This document shows positions 8,277 through 13,591 of a stretch of DNA of 13,591 bases, one piece after another. The notes under the pieces were generated by a model that was not told the origin of the DNA, ran no database searches, and saw only the letters and a program-made list of their open reading frames with translations. The stretch's first letter is position 1. Each line of letters begins with the position of its first letter. This stretch comes from RGIG2206 sp045577615 (lineage in GTDB: Bacteria; Bacillota; Clostridia; Oscillospirales; Acutalibacteraceae): the NCBI GenBank assembly GCA_045577615.1, contig JAZNIT010000044.1:1-13591 (forward strand), written 5' to 3'. The position numbers and the translations under genes were made by a program.

Positions 8277-9273
8277 GGTTTTGGCCATTGGCATCCCCTC
8301 TTATAATGCAGAGCCCTATCTTGATCGCGGCATACCCACTTTTATTCACGAAAAGTTGGTTGATCGCATAGAGGTTATTATTGTAAATGACGGCTCTAAG
8401 GATAAAACTCAGGAAATTGCTGAAAAATACTGCAAGCTTTATCCCAACACCGTGCGTGTTATCAACAAGGAAAACGGTGGCCACGGCTCAGCCGTTAACG
8501 CTGCCCTTTATGCCACCGATGCTAAATACTTCAAGGTTGTTGACGCTGACGACTGGGTAGACACCAAGCAGCTTATCAAGCTGGTTGACATACTTGAAGA
8601 GTGCGAGTCTGACATCGTTTCTAACGCATATCACACCGTTGATATGGTAAGTGGCGGCAATACTGCCATCAACAACTGCAACGTTGAGTTTGGCAAAGAG
8701 TATACCCTTGACCAGTTGAACGTTAAGGATATTTATCTTTCTATTCACTCAACTACATACAAAACCAAGTTGTTGCAGGATCACAATATCAAACTGCAGG
8801 AAAAGACCTTTTACGTTGACGTTGAATATCAGCTGCTCCCCTTCCCCTATGTAAACACCATCACCTTCCTTGATGATTACGTTTACAAGTACATGGTGGG
8901 CAACGTTAACCAAAGCGTAAACGTTGATAACTTTGTTAACCGATATGACGACCACAACCGCGTTGTTACCCGTGTGTTGGAATTTATCAAAACCGCTCAG
9001 TTTAACAAGTATCAAAAGGACTACGTTTATTCTGTGTTTGAAAAGGTTATGTATACCCACTACTGTCTGAGCAGCTTTTATGACAAGGATATTGAGCGCG
9101 GTCGCAACAGAAGCATTGTTTTTGATGCCCTGCTTAAAGAGAGCAATCCTGAGCTTTACAAGTTTATGGGTAAAAAATACTCTAACATCAGAAAGCTGCG
9201 CGCTCGCAATTTTAAGCCCTTGAGCGGTGGCCGCTTTGCTAAAATCAAGGCTATCATCAAGGCATTCCGATAA
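8266..9273 (+). CDS. Family 2 (GT-A) glycosyltransferase
   Basis: This is a 335-residue inverting-type GT2 enzyme. The N-terminal GT-A domain shows IGIPSYNAEPYL (8-19), VNDGSKDKT (40-48) for nucleotide binding, NGGHGSAVN (70-78) and the metal-binding DADD (93-96, DXD motif in VVDADDW). The C-terminal third is helical and soluble with no membrane segment, so it is not an undecaprenyl-phosphate glucosyltransferase of the GtrB kind. AAGGAGG at 8249-8255 lies 10 bases before ATG 8266, inside the end of the previous gene, and the two genes overlap by 11 bases. In the context of glf it is a reasonable candidate galactofuranosyltransferase, as mycobacterial GlfT enzymes are GT2 members, but the specificity is not readable from sequence. 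Confidence 0.85.
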   Translation: MSNKVLAIGIPSYNAEPYLDRGIPTFIHEKLVDRIEVIIVNDGSKDKTQEIAEKYCKLYPNTVRVINKENGGHGSAVNAALYATDAKYFKVVDADDWVDTKQLIKLVDILEECESDIVSNAYHTVDMVSGGNTAINNCNVEFGKEYTLDQLNVKDIYLSIHSTTYKTKLLQDHNIKLQEKTFYVDVEYQLLPFPYVNTITFLDDYVYKYMVGNVNQSVNVDNFVNRYDDHNRVVTRVLEFIKTAQFNKYQKDYVYSVFEKVMYTHYCLSSFYDKDIERGRNRSIVFDALLKESNPELYKFMGKKYSNIRKLRARNFKPLSGGRFAKIKAIIKAFR

Positions 9274-9285
9274 CATTTAATAACA

Positions 9286-9332
9286 ATCAGGGGTTGATAA
9301 AAAAATTGACCCCTGATAGTTTTATCAGAGGT
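9286..9332 (+). promoter_or_regulatory. Competing-hairpin element before the third glycosyltransferase
   Basis: Three segments are involved: A = 9286-9294 (ATCAGGGGT), B = 9309-9317 (ACCCCTGAT) and C = 9324-9332 (ATCAGAGGT). A and B pair perfectly (9 bp) and are followed by TTTT, resembling a weak terminator. B can instead pair with C (8 of 9 bp, one A-C mismatch, 6-base loop). C contains the ribosome binding site AGAGG (9327-9331), which lies 8 bases before ATG 9340. A:B therefore leaves the binding site free, while B:C hides it. The upstream stop codon is at 9271-9273, so a terminating ribosome could reach the edge of A. That it works as a switch, attenuator or coupling device is inference. 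Confidence 0.5.
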
Positions 9333-9339
9333 TTTTCAC

Positions 9340-10611
9340 ATGAAGGAAAAGTTATCTAAGCTGAGCAACGTTTATAAAAAATATGGTTTTGTGGGCTTTA
9401 TGAAGAAGCTTTATGCCTATATCGTTGCTAATTATCTGAACAAAATCAGTTTTGCCGTATTCTTTAATCCCAACAAATACCGCAAACTTTTGCAGGAGAT
9501 TTTATCGAACGGTGAGATTGACAGAATCGTGCTTTGGCGCAGCAGCTTTGGCTACAACGTGCCGCTGTTTCAGCGTCCGCAGCATATTGCCAACAATCTG
9601 GCCAAGAACAAATGCCTTGTGCTTTATGAGGTTACAACCATGACCGACAAGGTCAAGACGGTTAAAAAGCACAGTGACAATTTGTATCTTATCAACTACA
9701 ACAATATTTTGCTTAACAAAATTTTGATGCAGGAGCTTGGTAAAATTCAAAGGCCCAAGTATATTCAGCTTTATTCTACCGACTGGAAGCTTTCGGTTGA
9801 TAACATCAAGAATTATATGACTAACGGCTTTGGTTTTATTTACGAGTATATCGACGATATTTCCCCCGAGCTTGCAGGCACGAAGGAAATCCCCCAAAAC
9901 ATCGCCGACAAGTACGACTTTGTAATGAACAACACCGACGTTTATGTGGTGGTTACCGCTGACGCACTTAAGCAGGACGTTATGAGCAAGCGTGGTGACA
10001 CCAATCTTGTGGTTTCATCCAACGGCGTTGATTACTCCTTCTTCCAGTCATTTGACGAGGGCTTTGAGTTTGAGCCTGAGTTTACCGAAATTCTTGAAAA
10101 AGGCAAGCCTATCGTTTGCTATTACGGTGCTTTGGCCAAGTGGTTTGACTATGACCTTGTTAAGAAAATGGCCCAGACGGGCAAATACTCCATTGTACTG
10201 TTTGGCATTAAATACGATGAGTCCTATGACGAGAATCTTGGAGATGAGGAAAACATCTATTTCCTTGGACCCCGTGATTATAAGGTGCTTAAGAACTATG
10301 CCAAGAAGTGTGATGTGTTGACCATTCCTTTTAAAATCAACAACATCACCAAGGCAACAAGCCCCGTTAAGGTGTTTGAGTATATGGCTCTCAACAAACC
10401 CATCGTTACCACCGATATGGACGAGTGCCGCAAGTACAAGAGCATTCTTATCGGTCACGACCACGAGGAGTTTATTGATATGCTTGACGTGGCGCTTGTT
10501 AAGGCTACCGACAGCGACTACGTAGCCCTGCTTGACAGCGAGGCCAAGGCTAACGATTGGTCTGAAAAAGCATCGGTTATTATTGACCTGATTAAAAAAG
10601 ACGAAATTTAA
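9340..10611 (+). CDS. GT-B fold glycosyltransferase (GT4-like) with membrane-associating N-terminus
   Basis: The 423 residues begin with a basic amphipathic stretch (about 1-35, KKYGFVGFMKKLYAYI) that probably docks the enzyme to the membrane surface, and then a GT-B core. FQRPQHIANNLA (77-88) is a motif I associate with bacterial cell-surface GT4 enzymes. VVTADALKQDVM (204-215) precedes the interdomain region. The donor-side half carries CYYGALAKWFDYDLV (260-274), YFLGPRDY (307-314) and SPVKVFEYMALNKPIV (341-356), where the Glu lies in the usual nucleotide-sugar-binding position. AGAGG at 9327-9331 precedes ATG 9340 by 8 bases, within a possible RNA hairpin. The gene is separated from the previous one by 66 bases, the largest gap inside the operon. 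Substrate unknown. Confidence 0.82.
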   Translation: MKEKLSKLSNVYKKYGFVGFMKKLYAYIVANYLNKISFAVFFNPNKYRKLLQEILSNGEIDRIVLWRSSFGYNVPLFQRPQHIANNLAKNKCLVLYEVTTMTDKVKTVKKHSDNLYLINYNNILLNKILMQELGKIQRPKYIQLYSTDWKLSVDNIKNYMTNGFGFIYEYIDDISPELAGTKEIPQNIADKYDFVMNNTDVYVVVTADALKQDVMSKRGDTNLVVSSNGVDYSFFQSFDEGFEFEPEFTEILEKGKPIVCYYGALAKWFDYDLVKKMAQTGKYSIVLFGIKYDESYDENLGDEENIYFLGPRDYKVLKNYAKKCDVLTIPFKINNITKATSPVKVFEYMALNKPIVTTDMDECRKYKSILIGHDHEEFIDMLDVALVKATDSDYVALLDSEAKANDWSEKASVIIDLIKKDEI

Positions 10612-10631
10612 TTACCGAAAGAGCGACGGCA

Positions 10632-11015
10632 ATGAACAAACGAACTTTCAAAGAATTCTTGCTCTATTTAATAGTCGGTGTAATTGCTACCGTAAGTGAG
10701 TGGGTTATCTTTTTCTTATTAAACAAGGTAGCCCTTCATTATATCATTGCAACAGCGGTGGCTTACATCCTTTCAACACTGGTTAATTGGATGGCAGGAC
10801 GACTGCTTGTGTTTAAAAAAGGTAAGCAGTCGGTTTTAAAGGAAATCGGCGAGATTTATATTGCAAGCATTATCGGGCTTTTGCTCAATTTGCTGATTAT
10901 GTGGGTAGCCGTGGATTTGCTTTGTGCAAACGAAATGATGGCTAAGGTTTTGGCCACTGCGCTGGTTTTCATCTATAACTTTTTGGTGAGAAAAAAGTGG
11001 ATTTATAAAAAATAA
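10632..11015 (+). CDS. GtrA-like membrane protein
   Basis: This is a 127-residue membrane protein with four predicted helices (about 9-30, 36-58, 74-98, 101-120), the size and topology of the GtrA family. NWMAGRLLVFKK (52-63) and the C-terminal NFLVRKKWIYKK (116-127) are the two conserved family motifs. GtrA proteins are thought to flip undecaprenyl-phosphate-linked monosaccharides or, in mycobacteria (Rv3789), to support cell-wall arabinogalactan assembly, possibly by recruiting partners. No GtrB-like polyprenyl-phosphate glycosyltransferase is next to it. It is the last gene of the operon: ATG 10632 has AAAGAG at 10618-10623 with 8-base spacing, and the terminator begins at the stop codon. 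Confidence 0.88.
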   Translation: MNKRTFKEFLLYLIVGVIATVSEWVIFFLLNKVALHYIIATAVAYILSTLVNWMAGRLLVFKKGKQSVLKEIGEIYIASIIGLLLNLLIMWVAVDLLCANEMMAKVLATALVFIYNFLVRKKWIYKK

Positions 11016-11046
11016 AAGAGAGGTTTTTACCTCTCTTATATTTTTT
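11016..11046. terminator. Bidirectional intrinsic terminator between the glycan operon and the TIR gene
   Basis: AAGAGAGGT (11016-11024) pairs perfectly with ACCTCTCTT (11029-11037) around a TTTT loop. On the plus strand it is followed by ATATTTTTT. On the minus strand it is followed by TTTTATTTTTT (antisense of the glycan operon's last codons). It therefore ends both converging transcripts. Confidence 0.88.
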
Positions 11047-11128
11047 GTATAACTTGATTTTTAATTTGTCTCATACCCTCAATGGTGGGGTGACTGTCAC
11101 CCATTATAAGCAGATTGTTAATTGACAT
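11036..11128 (-). CDS. Possible 30-residue small ORF downstream of the TIR gene
   Basis: Reading the minus strand from ATG at 11128-11126 gives 30 residues, MSINNLLIMGDSHPTIEGMR at residues 1-20 and then QIKNQVIQKI, with TAA at 11038-11036. A GGAG lies 8 bases before the ATG, 15 bases after the stop of the TIR gene. Its own stop abuts the terminator hairpin, so the ORF fills the interval between the TIR gene and the terminator. The C-terminal half looks like a short amphipathic helix. I do not recognise it. It could be a small partner protein, the remnant of a larger decayed gene, or chance. A perfect 7+1+7 palindrome (11088-11102) lies inside it. Confidence 0.35.
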   Translation of the reverse strand: MSINNLLIMGDSHPTIEGMRQIKNQVIQKI

Positions 11129-11143
11129 AGCCGTTGCTCCGTT

Positions 11144-11974
11144 TTATTTATTGTTGTATTTAAGATTGAACTTATCGTCTTTCATAAACAACAAGCTGAA
11201 GAAGCTGATAATAGACCAGATGGCAGATGCCCCTATTAACGCAGAGCTCACAACCATACCGATGTGAATTATGCCAAGTAAAGGCTTGCCCAAATAGAAC
11301 TTATGTCCACCAAAGCAACCCAAAAAGAAGCACAAAATAAGCGCGAGTGCACGATTTTTATTCTTGGCAACGGGTGAGTGCACAACGGGTGCCACGGGAT
11401 TTACGGGCACAGTTGCGCTGGTGTTGTAGCTGATGGGAGTATAGGGCTTGGGTTGGCCATAGACGGGCTGTTGAGATTGGGGCTGTGTATAGGTTTGATT
11501 AGGTTGTGTATAAGTTTGCTGAGGCTGTGTATAGGTGGGCTGCTTCGGCTGAGCGGCGCCACCTGCTCTGCAGCTGTCAAAAAAGCGCTCGTTGCCCAAT
11601 GAGGTGCGGAAGGTAAAATCGCTGTCAAATCGGCTTCTGTAAATGGCTTGATAGGTGCCAAGCTGCATCTCTACACCGGGAGAAAGCTGAACATCCTCTA
11701 AAAATACTGACAAAATCTCCTTCTTGCGGGAGATTGCGAAGTTTAACTCGCGTTTGCAGTTTTGGGAATTCAAATATGCATTGCTAATAAACAAGACAAA
11801 CTTGCTGCAGCCAACCACCTTTTCGGCGATGAATTCGGGCCACTCGCTGCCTGCTTCTATACCCTCGTCAAACCAGAGATTGATTCCGCTGCTTTTCATG
11901 GTTTCAACGCAGGGCAACACAGCTGCGCCGTCAAGATGGGCGTAACTTATAAATACATAAGGCTGATTTTCCAT
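11144..11974 (-). CDS. TIR-domain protein with repeat linker and C-terminal TM2 membrane domain
   Basis: The 276 residues fall into three parts. Residues 5-117 are a TIR domain: YVFISYAHLDG (6-16), WFDEGIEAGSEW (34-45), FVLFISNAYLNS (59-70) and CKREL (73-77). By analogy with NAD-cleaving TIR proteins, E77 is at the catalytic Glu position. Residues 140-203 are a Pro/Gln/Thr/Tyr-rich linker with three tandem TYTQP units. Residues 207-264 are a TM2-type domain, with a first helix (LALILCFFLGCFGG), the HKFYLGK turn (224-230) and a second hydrophobic stretch. The TIR domain would be cytoplasmic, tethered to the membrane. ATG 11974 has GGAG 8 bases upstream. It is transcribed on its own, divergently from the MFS gene. 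It could be a defence or stress effector consuming NAD, or a scaffold. No ThsA-like, SLOG or other known TIR partner gene is adjacent. Confidence 0.87.
   Translation of the reverse strand: MENQPYVFISYAHLDGAAVLPCVETMKSSGINLWFDEGIEAGSEWPEFIAEKVVGCSKFVLFISNAYLNSQNCKRELNFAISRKKEILSVFLEDVQLSPGVEMQLGTYQAIYRSRFDSDFTFRTSLGNERFFDSCRAGGAAQPKQPTYTQPQQTYTQPNQTYTQPQSQQPVYGQPKPYTPISYNTSATVPVNPVAPVVHSPVAKNKNRALALILCFFLGCFGGHKFYLGKPLLGIIHIGMVVSSALIGASAIWSIISFFSLLFMKDDKFNLKYNNK
11477..11539 (-). repeat. Three 21-base tandem repeats coding the linker of the TIR protein
   Basis: Three in-frame 21-base units encode PTYTQPQ, QTYTQPN and QTYTQPQ (residues 146-166). The units differ by a few bases. Such in-frame repeats can expand or contract by slippage without breaking the reading frame, changing the tether length between the TIR and membrane domains. 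Confidence 0.75.
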
Positions 11975-12009
11975 CGATAATGCTCCATTTCAACTTCTTT
12001 ACAGAGCAC

Positions 12010-12038
12010 ATTATACTATATCCGTCAAAAAAAGACAA
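12010..12038 (-). promoter_or_regulatory. Promoter of the TIR gene
   Basis: On the minus strand, TTGTCT (12038-12033) and a perfect TATAAT (12015-12010) are 17 bases apart. The predicted start near 12003 leaves a leader of about 29 bases to ATG 11974. AT-rich runs of T lie just upstream (12055-12090 on the plus strand), shared with the divergent promoter at 12132. Confidence 0.65.
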
Positions 12039-12131
12039 GTTTAAAATCGAAAGATTTTTGCTTTTTTGAATATTGTTTTTTGCACATTTTGCCGCGCTCC
12101 CTCTGACGCTGTGAGAGCACAAAAATTGACC

Positions 12132-12160
12132 TTGAAACAACGGGATTTTTATGCTATAAT
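12132..12160 (+). promoter_or_regulatory. Strong extended -10 promoter of the MFS gene
   Basis: TTGAAA at 12132-12137 and TATAAT at 12155-12160 are 17 bases apart, with TGC directly before the -10 (extended -10). Transcription should begin near 12166-12168, leaving only about 15 bases to the probable start codon. TTGACC at 12126-12131 is 23 bases from the -10 and is too far away. Confidence 0.72.
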
Positions 12161-12172
12161 TCTTGCTTAGAG

Positions 12173-13405
12173 GTGATTGAAATAAATACAAAAAAAGGCT
12201 TAAATAAGCGCCTTGTTTTTTTGGCTACGGGCGTTTTTGCTATGCTATTTTCGGGCGTTTTATATGCCTGGTCTATACTTAAAATCCCCTTTGCAGAACA
12301 GTTCGGTTGGGATGCCTCGGTGCTTTCGCTCAACTTCACACTGACCATGTGCTTTTTCTGCTTGGGCGCTTTTTTCGGCAGCCTTATTTGCAAGAAAATC
12401 GGGCCCAGTTTTACTCTGTTTATTGCAGGCGCACTTGTAGGCGCGGGTTTTATATCCACCGGCTTGCTTGGGGCAAATTTGCCCTATTTGCTGTACGTTA
12501 CCTATGCCCTGCTTGCAGGCACCGGTATAGGCATTTCGTACAACGTTGTGGTTGCCACCGTTTGCTCATGGTTTCCTGATAAAAAGGGGTTTTGCTCGGG
12601 CTGTTTGATGATGGGATTTGGCATAAGCACCTTGCTACTTGGCAACCTTATAAGCGCACTTTTTGACGCTGAAGGCTTTGGTTGGAGCAAGACCTACATC
12701 CTGCTTGGCGCAGTGGTTGCCGCAGTGCTTATTTTGGCAGGCGCGGTGCTGAAATTGCCCACTGCAGAGGTTGAGTTCCCTGCCCCGAAGGCCAAAAGTG
12801 CAACCGTAAAAGAAGCTTTTGAAGTGCGTGATTTTTCTACTGCACAGATGCTTAAAAGCTTCACTTTTTGGCGCGCATTTGCTTGCATGGCCTTTATAAC
12901 CGCGGTTGGAAATTCGGTTATCAGTTTTGCACGCGACCTTGTTGTTTCGGTTGATGCGACCCCCATTTTAGCCACCACTTTGGTAGGCGTGCTGTCGGTT
13001 TGCAACGGCTTGGGCAGAATTTTGACGGGTGCTGTTTATGACGCTCTCGGTCGCCGACTCACTATGATTTCGGCCAATATTCTGACCATTTTTGCCGCAG
13101 GAATTACCCTTGTAGCGGTGCAACTTAACTCTTTGCCCGTTTGCATCGCAGGCCTCTGCTTGGCAGGCCTTTCATACGGCTCCTGCCCCACTGTTACATC
13201 GGCGTTTACCGCCTCATTTTATGGGCAAAAATACTTTTCGGTCAACTACAGCCTGACCAATTTTAACCTGATTGCAGCGGCTTTTATAGCCAATTTCAGC
13301 AACAGTTTGCTTGCATCAAGCGGCGGATATTCGGCTCCTTTTGTGATGCTGTTGATACTGTCGGTTTGTGCACTTGGACTTAACTTTTCCATCCTCAAGC
13401 CCTGA
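12173..13405 (+). CDS. MFS transporter, oxalate/formate antiporter (OFA)-like
   Basis: This is a major facilitator of about 410 residues with twelve predicted membrane segments, acting in the cytoplasmic membrane. The first helix ends in LYAWSILKIPF (30-40). GTGIGISYNVVVATVCSWFP (116-135) with DKKG just after, and NGLGRILTG in the second half, are typical of the OFA subfamily. The substrate is unknown; organic acids such as oxalate/formate are known for only a few members. The start is uncertain. GTG 12173 is the only in-frame ATG/GTG/TTG near the promoter, but it lies inside the AGAGGTGA ribosome binding site (12169-12176) and about 6 bases from the predicted transcript end. The codon correctly spaced after that site is AUA at 12182, which would give 407 residues beginning M-N-T-K-K-G-L. 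It is transcribed alone, divergently from the TIR gene. Confidence 0.88.
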   Translation: MIEINTKKGLNKRLVFLATGVFAMLFSGVLYAWSILKIPFAEQFGWDASVLSLNFTLTMCFFCLGAFFGSLICKKIGPSFTLFIAGALVGAGFISTGLLGANLPYLLYVTYALLAGTGIGISYNVVVATVCSWFPDKKGFCSGCLMMGFGISTLLLGNLISALFDAEGFGWSKTYILLGAVVAAVLILAGAVLKLPTAEVEFPAPKAKSATVKEAFEVRDFSTAQMLKSFTFWRAFACMAFITAVGNSVISFARDLVVSVDATPILATTLVGVLSVCNGLGRILTGAVYDALGRRLTMISANILTIFAAGITLVAVQLNSLPVCIAGLCLAGLSYGSCPTVTSAFTASFYGQKYFSVNYSLTNFNLIAAAFIANFSNSLLASSGGYSAPFVMLLILSVCALGLNFSILKP

Positions 13406-13411
13406 TAGAAT

Positions 13412-13446
13412 AAATATCCCCCCGTATAACGGGGGGTATTTCATTT
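13412..13446 (+). terminator. Intrinsic terminator of the MFS gene
   Basis: C6-G (13418-13424) pairs with C-G6 (13430-13436) around a 5-base loop. Five flanking A-T pairs (13412-13416 with 13437-13441) extend the stem across one bulged T at 13417. A T-rich tail follows. It lies 7 bases after the stop codon. Confidence 0.85.
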
Positions 13447-13473
13447 TCGAGCATAGCCCTAATACTACTGGCG

Positions 13474-13492
13474 GCGCACAAGTGCGCTTTTT
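13474..13492 (+). terminator. Second terminator-like hairpin
   Basis: GCGCA (13474-13478) pairs with TGCGC (13483-13487) around CAAG, and TTTTT follows at 13488-13492. It could be a back-up terminator for the MFS gene, or part of the hairpin-rich element that fills the right edge of the window. Confidence 0.55.
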
Positions 13493-13523
13493 ATTGGCCT
13501 GCCAGCCACGCAACGGTCATCGG

Positions 13524-13591
13524 CGACCCGTAAACGGGTTGTAAGTCTTTGCCGGCTCCCCTTGTCAGGGGAGCTGTCGGCGGCAGCCGAC
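13524..13591. repeat. Hairpin-rich non-coding element, cut off by the window edge
   Basis: Three successive inverted repeats: 13524-13530 with 13535-13541 (7 bp, one G-T pair, loop TAAA); GCTCCCCT 13555-13562 with AGGGGAGC 13567-13574 (8 bp, loop TGTC); GTCGGC 13576-13581 with GCCGAC 13586-13591 (6 bp). From memory, tandem hairpins built on CTCCCC...GGGGAG followed by a second small stem are dispersed many times in Clostridia such as Oscillospiraceae. I cannot confirm copy number here. The element may continue past the edge. Confidence 0.5.

Noticed and set aside
9286..9327. H-type pseudoknot from loop 9295-9302 pairing with 9320-9327
   Set aside because: The bases are complementary, but the connecting loops would be 0, 6 and 2 bases, which is sterically poor with a 9-bp first stem. 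I kept only the competing-hairpin reading.
11088..11102. Perfect 15-base palindrome GGGTGAC-T-GTCACCC as an operator
   Set aside because: It lies far from any promoter, between the TIR gene and a terminator, inside a possible small ORF. A single palindrome is not enough evidence for a protein-binding site.
12055..12090. Phased T-tracts as curved DNA between the divergent promoters
   Set aside because: The tract spacing is irregular (about 7, 14 and 10 bases), so helical phasing is not convincing.
13316..13513. Minus-strand ORF of 65 codons at the right end
   Set aside because: It runs through the MFS terminator and the end of the MFS gene and has no ribosome binding site or recognisable sequence.

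Overview
The window looks like a chromosomal stretch from a low-to-mid G+C Gram-positive anaerobe of class Clostridia, perhaps an Oscillospiraceae/Ruminococcaceae-type gut bacterium. This is an inference. It rests on the split cobalamin-dependent methionine synthase, strong AGGAGG-type ribosome binding sites, short intrinsic terminators, a Wzm/Wzt-like polysaccharide exporter in a genome with no sign of an outer membrane, and a hairpin-rich repeat at the right edge of a kind I associate with such genomes. No rRNA, tRNA, transposase or CRISPR array is visible.

Layout. (1) Positions 1-303 hold a strong inverted-repeat terminator (50-88), about 160 bases with nothing recognisable, and a sigma-A-like promoter (249-277). 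(2) Positions 304-4193 are a tight three-gene operon for the methyl branch of methionine synthesis: metF, a stand-alone methionine synthase activation protein, and a metH that lacks its own activation domain. MetF makes 5-methyl-THF, MetH passes the methyl group to homocysteine through cobalamin, and the small protein presumably reactivates oxidised cobalamin. (3) From a new promoter (4234-4262) to a bidirectional terminator (11016-11046) runs a seven-gene cell-surface polysaccharide operon: ABC permease, ABC ATPase, UDP-galactopyranose mutase, three glycosyltransferases (GT-B, GT-A/GT2, GT-B) and a GtrA-like membrane protein. This is an ABC-transporter-dependent, probably galactofuranose-containing glycan. 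It resembles in miniature the Klebsiella galactan O-antigen and the mycobacterial galactan loci. Between the second and third glycosyltransferase lies an RNA segment with two competing hairpins, one of which would bury the next ribosome binding site.

(4) Positions 11036-12038 (minus strand) carry a promoter, a protein with an N-terminal TIR domain, a Pro/Gln/Thr repeat linker and a C-terminal TM2 membrane domain, and then a possible 30-residue ORF that ends inside the shared terminator. (5) Positions 12132-13446 carry a divergent strong promoter, an MFS transporter of the oxalate/formate antiporter (OFA) type with an odd start region (the best-placed codon is AUA), and its terminator. (6) Positions 13447-13591 are non-coding and packed with perfect short hairpins, the last of which runs into the window edge.

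The candidates most worth a second look are the membrane-anchored TIR protein with its tiny follower ORF, the competing-hairpin element inside the glycan operon, the compact galactofuranose/ABC/GtrA cluster, and the apparent AUA start of the transporter.
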